Below, one piece after another: positions 25,834 to 36,456 of a DNA stretch of 64,000 nt. Source of the DNA: a bacterium. GTDB lineage: Bacteria > Hinthialibacterota > Hinthialibacteria > H5-UNCL2. Below the pieces are notes generated by a model. The model was not told the origin of the DNA. It saw only the letters and a list, made by a program, of their open reading frames with translations, and did no database searches. Each line of letters begins with the position of its first letter. Within the stretch, counting starts at the first letter, position 1. The stretch is from contig JABTUV010000016.1 in NCBI GenBank assembly GCA_015075175.1, forward strand, positions 1 to 64,000, in the 5' to 3' direction. The position numbers and the translations under genes were made by a program.

Positions 25834-26042
25834 GCGCATCCAGCGTGCCGCAGTACCAGCCGGGAGACCGCGTCAAACTCTTCAAGGGGACATTTCTGGA
25901 CCACGGGATCATCGTGCGCAACGGTTGCACCGTGACGGTCCTGTCGGTGGACGCCGAGGGAGGCTACGAGGTTGAGTACCGCGACGCGGAGAACCAGCCG
26001 CATCGGCTTTCGGGCGTGGCGGAAGTGGAATTGCGGCGGTGA
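25830..26042 (+). CDS. Small SH3/KOW-like hypothetical protein
   Basis: A 70-residue protein begins at the ATG that overlaps the TGA of the pentapeptide gene. It reads QYQPGDRVKLFKGTFLDHG, then IIVRNGCTVTVLSVDAEGGY and EVEYRDAENQPHRLSGVAEV. The PGDRVKLFKG start and regular beta-strand spacing suggest a small barrel of the KOW/SH3 type, as in proteins that bind nucleic acid or act as adaptors. Translational coupling suggests it works with the pentapeptide protein. No named family is recognised. Confidence 0.65.
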   Translation: MSASSVPQYQPGDRVKLFKGTFLDHGIIVRNGCTVTVLSVDAEGGYEVEYRDAENQPHRLSGVAEVELRR

Positions 26043-26074
26043 AGGGTCGGGACGCGGAAGAAACAAGGCGTGGC

Positions 26075-26300
26075 GCCCAAGACGTATAGGACCTATGGGA
26101 CCTATAAGACGTATGGGACGGAGATAATCTAAGAACTCTCTGCGTTCTCCGCGGCTCTGAGCGGGGTTTCCTGACCCGGCGCAGCACGCTGCGCAACTAC
26201 GCTCGTGCCGTTTCAAGAAAAGTTGTAGCGACCATGCCGTCCTCTCGATACGCCGGAGTACCGGCTACTCGAGGACTCGGTTTCAGCTTTCTCGCAACCA
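26075..26300. repeat. Mosaic of four interspersed repeat types
   Basis: In order: GGACCTATGGGACCTATAAG-type 10-11-base units (26083-26121), a TCTGCGTTCTCCGCGGCTCTG unit (26137-26157), GCAGCACGCTGCGCAACTAC (26181-26200), and a CTCTCGATACGCCGGAGTAC element ending CTACTCGAGGACTCGG (26240-26281). No gene is supported between 26043 and 26317. Confidence 0.8.
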
Positions 26301-26317
26301 GTTTTTGTGAAACGGCA

Positions 26318-28240
26318 CTAGTGGGCCTCGCGGATGATCTCGTCGATGGTGGTGATGCCGCGCACCACCTTGCGCCAGCCGTCTTGACGAAGGGTGCGCA
26401 TACCCTCCTCGCGCGCGCGGCGCGCGATCACGCTCGTAGGCTGCCGCTCCAGAATCATCGCCCGCACCTCGGGACTGGGAACCAAGAGCTCGAAGATGCC
26501 GATGCGGCCGCGATAGCCGATGTAGTTACAGTGCTCGCAGCCCTTGCCGCGATAAAACACCACGTCCTCGACCTGGTCCGGCTCGTAACCCATTTCGCGG
26601 ATCAGGTCGTCCTCGGGGCGGTACTCGACCTTGCAGTCCTCGCAGATGACGCGCACCAGCCGCTGGGCCAGCACCGCCTCGACGGTACTGGTGACGAGGA
26701 ACGGCTCGACGTGCATGTCCACGAGGCGGGTGATGGTGCTGGGGGCGTCGTTGGTGTGCAGCGTGGAGAGCACGAGGTGGCCGGTGAGGGAGGCCTCGAT
26801 GGCGATCTGCGCCGTCTCCAGGTCGCGGATTTCGCCCACCATGATGACGTCCGGGTCCTGGCGGAGAATGGAGCGCAGGCTGGAAGCGAAGGTCAAGCCC
26901 ACCGCGGGCCGGATATTCACCTGCACCACCCCGCCGATCTCGTACTCGACCGGCTCCTCGGTGGTAATGAATTTGAGTTCGGGGGTGTAGATTTTGCGCA
27001 GGGCGGCGTAGAGGGTGGTGGTCTTGCCGGAACCGGTGGGGCCGGTGACCAGCACCATGCCGTTGGGTTTGCGCACCACTCGCATGAATTGCTCCAGCGT
27101 GTCGCCCTCCATGCCGATCTGTTCGAGGCCGATCTTGGTCATGGAGCGGTCCAGGATGCGCATCACCAGGCTCTCGCCGTTGACGGTGGGCAGTGAAGAG
27201 ACGCGGAGGTCGATTTGGCGGGACTGCATGGTCAGGTTGATGCGGCCGTCCTGGGGGAGGCGGCGCTCGGCGATGTTCATGCCCGCCATGACCTTGAGGC
27301 GGGAGATGATGGCGTTGTGCAGCCCGCGGGGGATGTCGGGCACCTCGTGGAGGGTGCCGTCCACGCGATAGCGGATGCGGAAGCTGTTTTTGAACGGCTC
27401 CAGGTGCATGTCGCTGGAGCGCTCCAGGATGGCCTTCAGGAGCAGCAGGTTGACCATCTTGATGACGGGCGCTTCGTTGGCGATCTTCTCCAGGTCGCCG
27501 AAGTTCTTGTCGTCGAGGTTGTCGAGGTTGAGCTGGTTGACGTTGATCTCGTCCAGGATGGAGCCGACGGAGGCGTCGTCGACGGAGTAGTACTCGTCCA
27601 GCATGACCGCCAGGTCCTCGGGACGACAGACGGCGCCGGCGACGGGGAGGTTGAGGAGGATGCCCAGGTCGTCCAGGGTGGAGGGATTGAGGGGGTCCTC
27701 GAGCGCGATCAGGACGGTGCCGTCCTCCAGGCGCTTGACGGGGAAGACCTTGTACATGCGGGCGGTGCCCGCGTCCATGATGCCGAGGAGACTTTCATCG
27801 ACGGTGATCTCGCGCAGGCGCACGAAAGGCATGCCCAGGTCGCGGGCCATGTCCTCGTACATCTGGTCGTAGTCGACGCCGAGGGGAGCTTCGACCTCGG
27901 AGACGGGGGCGGCCATTTCGGTGTCGCCCACGAGGCCCTCGCGGCGGGGGCGGCCTTCCTCGAGCGGACCGGCGGCTTCGCTGATCTCCTCGGGGCGGCC
28001 GGCGGCTTCGTCCTGAGTTTTGCCGGGCTGCGGCTCACCGGGCGCGGCGCGCTGCGCAACTACGGGCGGGGGCTGGCCGGGCGCGGCGCGCTGCGCAACT
28101 ACGGGGGTTGATTCGCTGTCGCTTCCCTTAATCAGACCGGAGGCGGCCAAGAGCGACGACAGGTCCGCCGGTTTGGGTTTCTCCTGCGACGGTTCCTGCC
28201 GCTCGTCTGCCTGCGGTTTTTCCTGCTCTTCGGCGGCCAT
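26318..28240 (-). CDS. pilB: Type IV pilus assembly / type II secretion ATPase (PilB/GspE family)
   Basis: This 640-residue hexameric ATPase powers pilin polymerisation at the inner membrane. After a charged, low-complexity N-terminus (residues 1-130) comes the MshEN/GspE N-domain (YEDMARDLGMPFVRL, LNLPVAGAVCRPEDL). The catalytic core follows: Walker A VTGPTGSGKTTTLYAAL, Asp box TTEEPVEYEI, Walker B DPDVIMVGEIRDLETAQIA, and His box HLVLSTLHTNDA. The tetracysteine zinc motif is CEDCK with CEHCNYIGYRG. In the linker, two 13-residue repeats (VVAQRAAPGQPPP and VVAQRAAPGEPQP) are a translated copy of a genomic interspersed repeat. It is the last pilus ATPase gene of the minus-strand run. Confidence 0.93.
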   Translation of the reverse strand: MAAEEQEKPQADERQEPSQEKPKPADLSSLLAASGLIKGSDSESTPVVAQRAAPGQPPPVVAQRAAPGEPQPGKTQDEAAGRPEEISEAAGPLEEGRPRREGLVGDTEMAAPVSEVEAPLGVDYDQMYEDMARDLGMPFVRLREITVDESLLGIMDAGTARMYKVFPVKRLEDGTVLIALEDPLNPSTLDDLGILLNLPVAGAVCRPEDLAVMLDEYYSVDDASVGSILDEINVNQLNLDNLDDKNFGDLEKIANEAPVIKMVNLLLLKAILERSSDMHLEPFKNSFRIRYRVDGTLHEVPDIPRGLHNAIISRLKVMAGMNIAERRLPQDGRINLTMQSRQIDLRVSSLPTVNGESLVMRILDRSMTKIGLEQIGMEGDTLEQFMRVVRKPNGMVLVTGPTGSGKTTTLYAALRKIYTPELKFITTEEPVEYEIGGVVQVNIRPAVGLTFASSLRSILRQDPDVIMVGEIRDLETAQIAIEASLTGHLVLSTLHTNDAPSTITRLVDMHVEPFLVTSTVEAVLAQRLVRVICEDCKVEYRPEDDLIREMGYEPDQVEDVVFYRGKGCEHCNYIGYRGRIGIFELLVPSPEVRAMILERQPTSVIARRAREEGMRTLRQDGWRKVVRGITTIDEIIREAH

Positions 28241-28261
28241 GGGTGGCTCCTCTGGTTGTCG

Positions 28262-28305
28262 TCGGCGATGGGACCTATAGGACGGATGGGACCTATAGGA
28301 CCTCC
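28262..28305. repeat. GGGACCTATAGGAC simple repeat upstream of pilB
   Basis: Four units of 10-11 bases, starting GATGGGACCTATAGGACGG, lie between pilT and pilB. TCTGCGTTCTCCGCGGCTCTG and related units follow at 28319-28365. The region reads like that at 29498-29548. Confidence 0.8.
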
Positions 28306-28401
28306 AAGTCGCATCTTACTCTGCGTTCTCCGCGGCTCTGCGCAAGCCTTCTGCGCCCTCCGCGCCTGTGCGCGAGCCTTCATCGGTGCGCGGTGCGCAC
28401 C

Positions 28402-29472
28402 CTACTCCAATAACTTCTGGCGCACGTCGTCGGGGCTGTGCGAGACGCGCAAGGCCTCCTCACCGGTAATGATGCCCCGCTTGGCCAGATTGACCAGATA
28501 CTGATCCATCGTGATCATGCCCAGATTGCCGCCCGTCTGGATGGAGGAGATGATGCGGTTGGTCTGGCGCTCGCGGATGAGGTTGGCGATGGCGCTGGTC
28601 ATAATCATGATCTCGTAGGCGGCGACGCGGCCCTTGCCGCCCTTGCGGGGTAGGAGCTGCTGGGAAATCACCGCCGCCAGCGTGACCGACAACTGCATGC
28701 GAATCTGCTCCTGCTGGGTGACGGGAAACGCGTCGACCACGCGGTTGATGGTCTGGGAGGCGCTGTTGGTGTGCAGGGTGGCGAAGACCAGGTGGCCGGT
28801 TTCGGCGGCGGTGATGGCGGCCTCCATGGTCTCCAGGTCGCGCATCTCTCCCACCAGCACCACGTCGGGGTCCTGGCGCAGCGCCTGGCGGAGGGCGCGT
28901 GCGAAGCTGGGGGTGTCGACGTGCAACTCGCGGTGGGTGACGATGCTGCGCTGATGGGGATGGTAATACTCGATGGGGTCCTCGATGGTGATGATGTGGC
29001 AGTCCCGCTCGCGGTTGATGTAATCGAGCATGGTGGCCAGGGTGGTGGTCTTGCCGGAGCCGGTCGGCCCGACCACGAGGATGAGTCCGCGCGGCTTGTG
29101 CAGGAGCGCCTTGATGGGACCGATGGGCAGCCCCAGGGCGTCGAAGGAGAGGATGCGGTGGGGGATGAGGCGCATCACGATGCCGATGTTGCCGCGCGTG
29201 CGCAACACCGCCACGCGGAAGCGGGCCAAGTCGCCGAAGGTGTAGCCGAAGTCGGTGGAGCCGATCTCCTGCACCTCCTCGCGGTTGCGGTCGGGGGTGA
29301 TGGACTCCATGAGCATGACGGTGTCGTCGGGGGTGAGCGGCTCGGTCCCCAGGTTTTCCAGCCGCCCGTCGATGCGCATGGTGGGGGGACGGCCCACCGA
29401 CAGGTGCAGGTCGGAGGCGTCGCGCTCCACGATGATTTTCAGGAGATCATTCATCTCCAGTTCAATGGCCAT
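28402..29472 (-). CDS. pilT: Twitching motility / pilus retraction ATPase PilT
   Basis: This 356-residue hexameric ATPase depolymerises pili. It begins MNDLLKIIVERDASDLHLSV (after MAIELE). Further motifs are Walker A VVGPTGSGKTTTLATML, Asp box TIEDPIEYYH, Walker B DPDVVLVGEMRDLETMEAA, His box HLVFATLHTNSA, and the PilT-specific AIRNLIRE-like motif as AIANLIRERQTN. It lies between two PilB-like ATPases on the same strand. The stop is the TAG of a GTAGGGTGCGCACCGCG repeat. Confidence 0.95.
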   Translation of the reverse strand: MAIELEMNDLLKIIVERDASDLHLSVGRPPTMRIDGRLENLGTEPLTPDDTVMLMESITPDRNREEVQEIGSTDFGYTFGDLARFRVAVLRTRGNIGIVMRLIPHRILSFDALGLPIGPIKALLHKPRGLILVVGPTGSGKTTTLATMLDYINRERDCHIITIEDPIEYYHPHQRSIVTHRELHVDTPSFARALRQALRQDPDVVLVGEMRDLETMEAAITAAETGHLVFATLHTNSASQTINRVVDAFPVTQQEQIRMQLSVTLAAVISQQLLPRKGGKGRVAAYEIMIMTSAIANLIRERQTNRIISSIQTGGNLGMITMDQYLVNLAKRGIITGEEALRVSHSPDDVRQKLLE

Positions 29473-29497
29473 GAATCCGTCCTCTCCAGCTGCTGTC

Positions 29498-29548
29498 CCA
29501 AGCGATAGGACCCATAGGACGTAGGGGACCTATAGGACCTCCAAGTTT
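29498..29548. repeat. GGACCTATAGGAC simple repeat between pilus ATPase genes
   Basis: Units such as GATAGGACCCATAGGACGTA and GGGGACCTATAGGACCTCC occupy the gap upstream of pilT. They are followed by CTGTGCGTCCTCTGCGGCTC, the partner repeat also seen at 18.5, 26.1 and 28.3 kb. Confidence 0.8.
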
Positions 29549-29609
29549 CCTCTAACTGTGCGTCCTCTGCGGCTCCGCGCGGCAGCAGGCGGGCGCAGTC
29601 CACAACCGG

Positions 29610-31362
29610 TCAGGCGACGTCGCCCTGGGTGATGCGGAGCACCTCCGTGGAAGTAGTAATGCCCAGGCGAACCTTCTCCCAGCCGTCCTCGCGCAAGGTG
29701 CGCATGCCCTGCTCGCGGGCCAACACCTTGATGACCTCGGAGGGCCGCCGCGCCATCACCATGTCGCGGATTTCGTCGGTCATGATCATGATCTCGTGGA
29801 TGGCGGTGCGTCCGCGATAGCCGGTGTGGGAACAGTAGTCGCAACCGCGTCCGCGCACCAGCATGACGTCGCGGAAGAGGTCGGGGTCCTTGCCGAACTC
29901 GGTGATCTCGACGGGCGTGGCGGGATAGAACTCGCGGCACTCCTTGCAGACGCGGCGCACCAGGCGCTGGGCGATGACCGCCTGCAGGGAGGAGCAGACC
30001 ATGTAGGGGGCGACGCCCATCTCGATCAGGCGGGTGGTGGCGCCGGGGGCGTCGTTGGTATGCAGGGTGGAGAAGACGAGGTGGCCGGTGAGGGCGGCGG
30101 TGACGGCGATTTCGGCCGTCTCCTTGTCGCGGATTTCGCCCACCAGGATGACGTCGGGCGCCTGGCGCAGAATGGTGCGCAGACCCTGCGCGAACGTCAG
30201 CCCGATCTCGTCGTTGACCTGCATCTGGTTGACGCCCTCGATCTGATACTCGACCGGGTTCTCCACGGTGATGATCTTGGTGTCGACCGTGTTCAGCAGG
30301 GAGATGGCGGAATAGAGGGTGGTGGTCTTGCCGGAGCCGGTGGGGCCGGTCAGGAGGATGATGCCGTTGGGTTTGCGGATGAGTTCATTGAAGGTGCGCA
30401 CGTTTTCGGGCAGGAAGCCGATCTCCTCCAGGCCGCGCATCACGCTGGCGGTTTCCAGAAGGCGCAGGACGATGCTTTCGCCGTGGATGCTGGGCAGGGC
30501 GGAGACGCGGAAGTCCAGGGTCTTGCCCTCGATGCGCAGGGCGATGCGGCCGTCCTGGGGGATGCGCTTTTCGGCCAGGTCCATGCCGGCCATGAGTTTG
30601 AGGCGGGTGAGCACGGGGGCGCGCAGGGAGGGGCCCGGGGACTCGCGGTCGTGCAGGATGCCGTCGATTCTGAACCGCACCCGGAACTCCTTCTCGTAGC
30701 ACTCGAAGTGGATGTCGGAGGCGCGCTCCTTGTAGGCGTTGCGCAGAATGAGGTCGACGAGTTGCTTGATGCGCCCCTCGTCCATGTCGCCGGCCAGGAT
30801 GTCGCCGGCCAGCTGCTCGGTCGTCAGGGTTTCCTCTTCGGCCTGCTTGACGCTCTCCTCCTTTTTGGTCTCCTCCAGGATTTGGGAGACGAGGAGCGCG
30901 TTGTTGCGATAGTAGCGCTCGATGAGTTCGCCCACCTCGGAGGGATCGGCGATCACCTGCTCGATCTGCAGGTCGGTGTAGATGTTCTGCAGATCGTCGA
31001 CGGCCTGGAAGTCGGTGGGGTCCTGGAAGCGACGATGAGCTTGCCGTTCTCGCGCTTGAGGGGAGGACCTTGTACTTGAGGGCGTAGTCGCGGTCGATGA
31101 GGTCGCGGACTTCGGCGGTGAACTGGTAGTCCTTGAGGCGGACCACGCGCATGCCCAGGGAGCGGCCGAGGGAGAGGAGAAAGGCTGGGACGTCCTCGGG
31201 GCGCTCCGGCTCGGAGTGCGACCTGGTAGGCGGCCTCCATTTCGGGGAGATGCTGGAGTACGCGGGTCCCGTCCTCGAGGGGGCGGCGCTTTCCTCGGCG
31301 AGCCGGGGATCGCGCGCCTCCTCGGGCGGGTCGCCCTCTTTTCTTTTCTTGCGAAACAGCAT
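29610..31362 (-). pseudogene. Second PilB/GspE-like ATPase, frameshifted in the N-terminal domain
   Basis: The start MLFRKKRKEGDPPEEARDPR (31362) follows GAGGCGG. The N-domain reads ALKYKVLP, then in another frame LKRENGKLIVAS, then QDPTDFQAVDDLQNIYTDLQ and IEQVIADPSEVGELIERYY. So one or two indels lie at about 31.03-31.28 kb. The catalytic core (29610-30956) is intact: TGPTGSGKTTTLYSAIS, APDVILVGEIRDKETAEIA, HLVFSTLHTND, and zinc motif CKECR with CDYCSHTGYRG. Expected total is about 584 residues, as in PilB/GspE. It starts 25 bases after the TPR gene ends. Because the rest is well conserved, I think the gene is functional and the indels are read errors. Confidence 0.82.
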
Positions 31363-31387
31363 GATACCGCCTCGTCTCAAGGTCAGT

Positions 31388-34066
31388 TTACTTCCGCTTC
31401 TCCAGCGCGTCAATCTGCTCCCGCAGCTGGGACAGTACAGGTTGCTCCTGGAGCGCAAGGCTCTCTGGGATGACTTGGCGGGCGCGCTCAGGAGGCCCAT
31501 GTTGACCAGGATGGCGATGCGGGCGTTCAGGAAGCGGCGGCGGGCGGTGACATCGGCGCCCGGATCGGGCACGCGGTCCAATTGGTGCCGGGCGTCGTCG
31601 AACTTTCCCGCCAGCGCGTAGATGGAGGCCAGGTTGAGGGCGGCGTAGAAGGAGGCCGGGTCGAGATCGACGGCGGCGCGGGCGGCGCGCTCGGCGTCGT
31701 CCAGGCGATTCTCGCGCACCGCCACGACCGCCAAGACGGAGTGGGCGGCGGCCAAGCGGGGGTCCAGGGAGGCGGCGCGGCGCGCCAGGAGGGTGGCGTT
31801 GGGATAGTTCGCCTGCGCCAGGTGGACCATGGCCAGGGCCACCTGCAGGCGGGCGGTGTTGGGATGCTGCGCCTCCGCGGCGGAGAGACCGCCATGGCTC
31901 CATCACCCGCTCCTGGTCCAGGAGATTCCAGCCCCAGGTTGAGGGCTGCATCCAGGAAGCCGGGATTGACGCGCAGCTCCTGGCGATAAGCGGCTTCCGC
32001 CCTCACGCATCCTGACCGGCGCGCTCCAGTGCGAGTGCCTCGTTGTAATGCACGCCGCGCAGGAGTTCATTATGCCCTGGGCGTCGGTTCTCCGCCACCG
32101 CGGCGGCGAAGTTGCCGGAGAGGAGTTCCAGTCGGGCCAGGTTGGCGTGGGCCTCGGCCAGGTCCTCCAACTCGATGGCGTCGGAGAGCAGCTGGCGGGT
32201 CTCCGGCAGGGGGCCGTCGCGGGACATGACGACCATGGCGCGGTTGGAGGGCGAGGGCGGGTGCGGTCGCCCTCCTGGGCGACCACGGCGTCCAGTTGCT
32301 CGAGCGCCTCGTCAAAGCGCCCTTGCTTGCTACAAGGCGACGGCCAGGGCCGTTGCGCGCGAGGTTTTTGTCGGCATCGGACAGGCTGTCCCGCACCACC
32401 TGCCGGTAGGTCTGTTCCGCGGCGGCGAAGTCGCCCTGCTCCAGGCGGATAAAGGCACGTGCCAGGAAAGCCACCTGGGGCGCCTCGCGCCCGTAACTCT
32501 GGATCACGCGGTCCAAAACCGAGCGCCCTCGAATTGTCCTTGGCGGGAAGGAGCAGCGCCTGGTTGAGCCATGGCGTAGATGAAGCCAGGGTCCTTCTCG
32601 TAGGCTTCCTGGAAGAACGCTGGGCGCGCTGCAGCGCGGCAGCGTCGCCGGACTGCTGGTAGCTGCGGCGCTCCAAGAGTCCCAGGTTGTTGAGCACGAT
32701 GGCATTGTGCGGCTGGCGGCGGCGGACTTCTTCATATTCCTGCCGCGCCTCCTCGAAGCGGCCGGTGCGAAAACAGACGTTGCCCAGGTTCAAGCGCGCC
32801 TTGGCCAGGTCAGGGCCAGGTCGCGCGCGCCGGTGATGTAGGTTTCGCGTCGGTGTAATTGAGGCAGCGGTCAGCCCGATCGTGCCCAGGTTGTAGAGGG
32901 CCACGGCGTTGTTGGGATCGATTTCCAAGACGCGCGTATAGGTTTCCACGGCCTCGGAGAGCAGGTGGCCTCGTAGAGGCTGCTGGCCAGCTCGAGGAGG
33001 GCCTCGGGAGAGCCGAGGCTCTGGATGTACCTGCTGCAGGACGGCGTTGGCGGCGTCGCGGTTGCCCAGGCGATACTGGATGGAGTAAAGCGTCATGAGG
33101 AGGTTGGGATCGCCGCCGCCCTCCTGCATGAGGGGAGTGAGGAGGTCGCGCGACTCGACCAGTTTGTCGGCCAGACGCAGGACGCGCACGTAGTCGCGCA
33201 CGTATGAGATTGGCGCGCTCCAGAAGTCGTAGGCGCGCTTGAGGTTCTTTCGGCCTGCTGGAGGTTGTCCAAGGCCAGGTAGATGATGCCCAGGACGTGA
33301 TGATTGCGGGCCAGGCCGGGGCCATGCCGACGGCGGTGTTGGCGCTTTCAGGGCGGCGCGGGGCGACTCGGCGTAAAGGCGCGCCCAAGCCAGAGATGGT
33401 ACGCGTACTCGTTCTGCGCCGCCAGTTGAGTGGCGCTAGACCAGCGGCGAAACCTCGGCATGGCGACCGGTGGAGACGTAATACTGGGCCAGGAGGAGAT
33501 GGCCGTCGGGATCGTCGGGTTGGGCCGCCAAGAGACGTTGAGGAGGGCTTCCGCGCGGGCGCTGGCCTCGGTCTGGCCCGGCGGACCAGAGGGCGAACTC
33601 GACGCGGGCCGCGCCGAAGGCGCGATGGGGTTCTGCGCATCCAGTCCCAACACCTTCTCGAACATTTGGGCGGCTTCGAGAGGAGAGTCTGGCGGGCCTG
33701 CGCGGAGGGGGCCTGGTCGGCCAGGGCGACGCGCAGGCGGCCCGCTACCAGAGCGGCTTCAACGTCCTCGGGATGGGCGGCGAGCAGCTGGTCGGCGTAC
33801 TGCCGCGCCTCCCCCGGCCGATTCAGCTTGTCGGTCAGAAGCACCGCCAGGCGGTACTGGGCGTCGCGGTGGGTCGGTTCCTTTTTCAGGTGTTCCTGGT
33901 AGCGGACGACGGCCTCTTCATAGCGTTCCTCCGCCTCCAGCCGCTGGCCCTGCTGGTAAGGCGTGGGGCGCAAGAGCCACCAGGCGCCGCCGCCCACGGC
34001 CAGAATCAGGAGCACTGCCAGGCCGAGGATGGTCGGCTTGTTGGCGAGACGATGCGAGAACGCCAT
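31388..34066 (-). pseudogene. Membrane-anchored TPR-repeat protein, multiply frameshifted
   Basis: The start MAFSHRLANKPTILGLAVLL is followed by a membrane segment (LAVLLILAVGGGAWWLL). TPR helices follow: YQQGQRLEAEERYEEAVVRY, AQYRLAVLLTDKL. Later pieces in other frames continue the TPR pattern (ETYTRVLEIDPNNAVALYNL, NLGNVCFRTGRFEEARQEYE). The coiled end is VLSQLREQIDALEKRK. At least six frame changes over about 890 codons break the gene. TPR proteins of this kind act in pilus assembly (PilF-like) or as scaffolds. Its position directly ahead of the PilB-like ATPase suggests such a role. The indel density points to sequence error. Confidence 0.72.
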
Positions 34067-34224
34067 CTTCTGCGGTTCCTTTACTACTCGTTGTGTACGC
34101 CCCTGGCTTGTGCGCGACGGGCGAGAAGCAGGGTCCAAGGTGAGAGAATCGTCCCGCCGCGGCGGGCGCCGGATACACGCATCCTAGGCACTATGTTGAA
34201 GGCTATCAGGAGCGGAAGCAAACG

Positions 34225-36449
34225 TCAACCCGGACTTTGCCGTCTAAGGCTTGTATTATCAATTGGTTCCGCGGAGGAATCGGGTTGGGTGGAATAGATC
34301 AGCGTGGTCGGGGGCAATCCCCAGGGGCCGGGGCCGTTTTCCAACTCGGGTCCACCCTCCGGGTAGACGCGGACCCAGCGCCGGCTGGCGGTCTTCCAAG
34401 CGGCGAGGATGCGATAGGCTTTGCTATCGGTCCCATAGGTCCCAGAGGTCCTATTGCGCAACGCCTGCCTGGCCGTCTCCTCCGGCAGCGCGTGGAGGAA
34501 GAACCAGTACTGGTAAGCCGGATGGCAGAGAGTTCTCGCCCACGAAAACCACGCGGGTGACGCCCTCGCGGGAGAGGCGCGCCTCAGGCCGGAGACGCTG
34601 CCCGCCTCGCGCGCCCAGGCCAGGAGCGGCGAGGTGGAGAAGAAATCGCCGAGGATGCACTCGCGCGGCAGGTAGTAGCCGTGATTGAGGCCGACGATGA
34701 GGGTGCGTTCGCCGGGGCGCGGATGGCGGCGCAGCCAATCCAGCGCGGGGGTGAAGTTGTCGGGAATCTTGTCGGCGAGAAACTGCTGTCGGGAGGTGAA
34801 GCCGAGCACGTAACCGAGTGGGGCGCGCCGGCGGGGTGGGAGCGGCGGTGACGCGCAGGGCGAGCAGGAGGGCCATGGCCGTCTGGCCGGCCAGCATGGG
34901 CAGGGTAAGGGCGCGCGCCGCGCGACGGTCGCCCGCGCCCCACTCCAGCAACGCTCCGAGGAGCGCCGCTTGGACGGCGAGAAAGGGAAGGAGAAAGCGC
35001 AGGTCGCGGTAGCTGGCGGCCCACGCCAGGTAGAGCCAGAGCCAGAGAAGCGCGGCCCATCGCATTCTTCGGGGTGCACCGGGAGGATCAAGGACCAGGA
35101 GCGGCAGGCCCGCCAAGGCCAGCGGACCGACGGGCCAGTCGCCCAGCCAGCGCTCAGGATGGCCGCGACGCTGGGATGGTCGCGCATGGGTGCGGTCGCC
35201 GCGCGGTAGGGCAGAAACGGCGAGATCGGTGGTCCATCCGCGGGCGAGGCCGCCTTTCTCCGCCGCGTGGCGGCGTAGATGGCAGCGTCCGCCGGCGTCC
35301 AGGAGAGAGGGAAAGAGGCTGGAGAGAAAGGGCGAAAGGATTGCCGAGAGTGACGCCGTTGTACGCCCACCAGGGCGAACAGCGGCAGAGTCCCAGGGCG
35401 GCCGCCAGCGCCAGGCTCAGAACGACCGGCGGGCGCTCCGTCGCAGCGCCAGGCTGCGCCCGCACAAGAGCAGCAGAAGCGAGAAGGGCGATGGAGAGCT
35501 GGTCGCCGCCGCCATGCCGCAGAGGAGCGCGAGGCGGAGCAGGTGGTGGGGCGCGGGCCCTTTGTCGTCGGCGAGCCGACCCAGGCGGCGCAGCGCGGCC
35601 AGGAAAAAAGCCAGCGCGGCGAAGTCCACGAAGCTGTAGGCCGCCAGGCTGGGAGCGTAGGCGACGGTCGCCAGCGCGGCCGCGGCCCAGAGTCCGGCCG
35701 CCGTCCCGCCCATCCGCCGCCAAGTCCGCCGCCAGCGCGAGGCCAGCAAGGAAGAACACGCGACATGCAGGAGGCGCGGGCGCTCTCGATGCCCAAGGCC
35801 AGTCCCGGCGCCGACAGCATCCCCGCCAGCATGGGAAAGTGGGCGCGGATGTTGTAGGGGAAGTCGGGTAGGCGTCCCGCCTCGACACAGGCGCGGGGGA
35901 CCAGGGCGTGGTAGGCCAGGGCGTCGGATTGATGGACCGGCATGGGCGCGGAGAGGAGCGCCAGCAAGGCTGAGACGACTATGATGAGTACGAGCGTCCA
36001 CTCATAGAAGCCGGCGGGGCGCATAGGGCGAGTCCGGGTGGGGAGCGTGGGTTTCCTTGGCCGGGGAGATTCCCGCAGCGAGAACAGCCAGCGCGGTGAG
36101 AGTGAGGGGCGACGAGAATCAGGCGGGCGAAAAAGAGGAGAAAGCCGGCGCCGAGGGCGCCCCAGGAAAGGAGGGCGGCCTCGGCGCGCCGTCCAACCTC
36201 GCCTTCCCGCCCCAGCGCGCGCCGCCCAGCCCGCCGAGGGAGGGCAGCAGCAGGTATCCCCAGCCGCCAGATGCGCGCCCAGGAGTGAAATCACCCGCAC
36301 CCCTCTCGGCCAAAGCGAGTCGAGCAGAGACGCGCAGGAGATCAGGATAATGGAAGCGCAAGTCCCGCCGCCGACCAGGAAATCGGCAGCAGCAGGAGGA
36401 AGAGCGCAAGGGCGGAGAGGGTCAGTCCAAACGTCGATCCCGGTCGCAT
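34225..36449 (-). pseudogene. GT-C / PMT-like membrane glycosyltransferase, frameshifted
   Basis: The start MRPGSTFGLTLSALALFLLL (36449) and later pieces in several frames form one polytopic protein of about 740 residues. The recognisable part is YEWTLVLIIVVSALLALLSA, then SDALAYHALVPRACVEAGRL and NIRAHFPMLAGMLSAPGLAL. This matches the first extracytoplasmic loop of ArnT/PMT-like transferases that use lipid-linked sugars. The C-terminal globular part is DSKAYRILAAWKTASRRWVR. There are at least five indels. It precedes the TPR gene on the same strand (158-base gap). Confidence 0.6.
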
Positions 36450-36456
36450 GTCCGTA

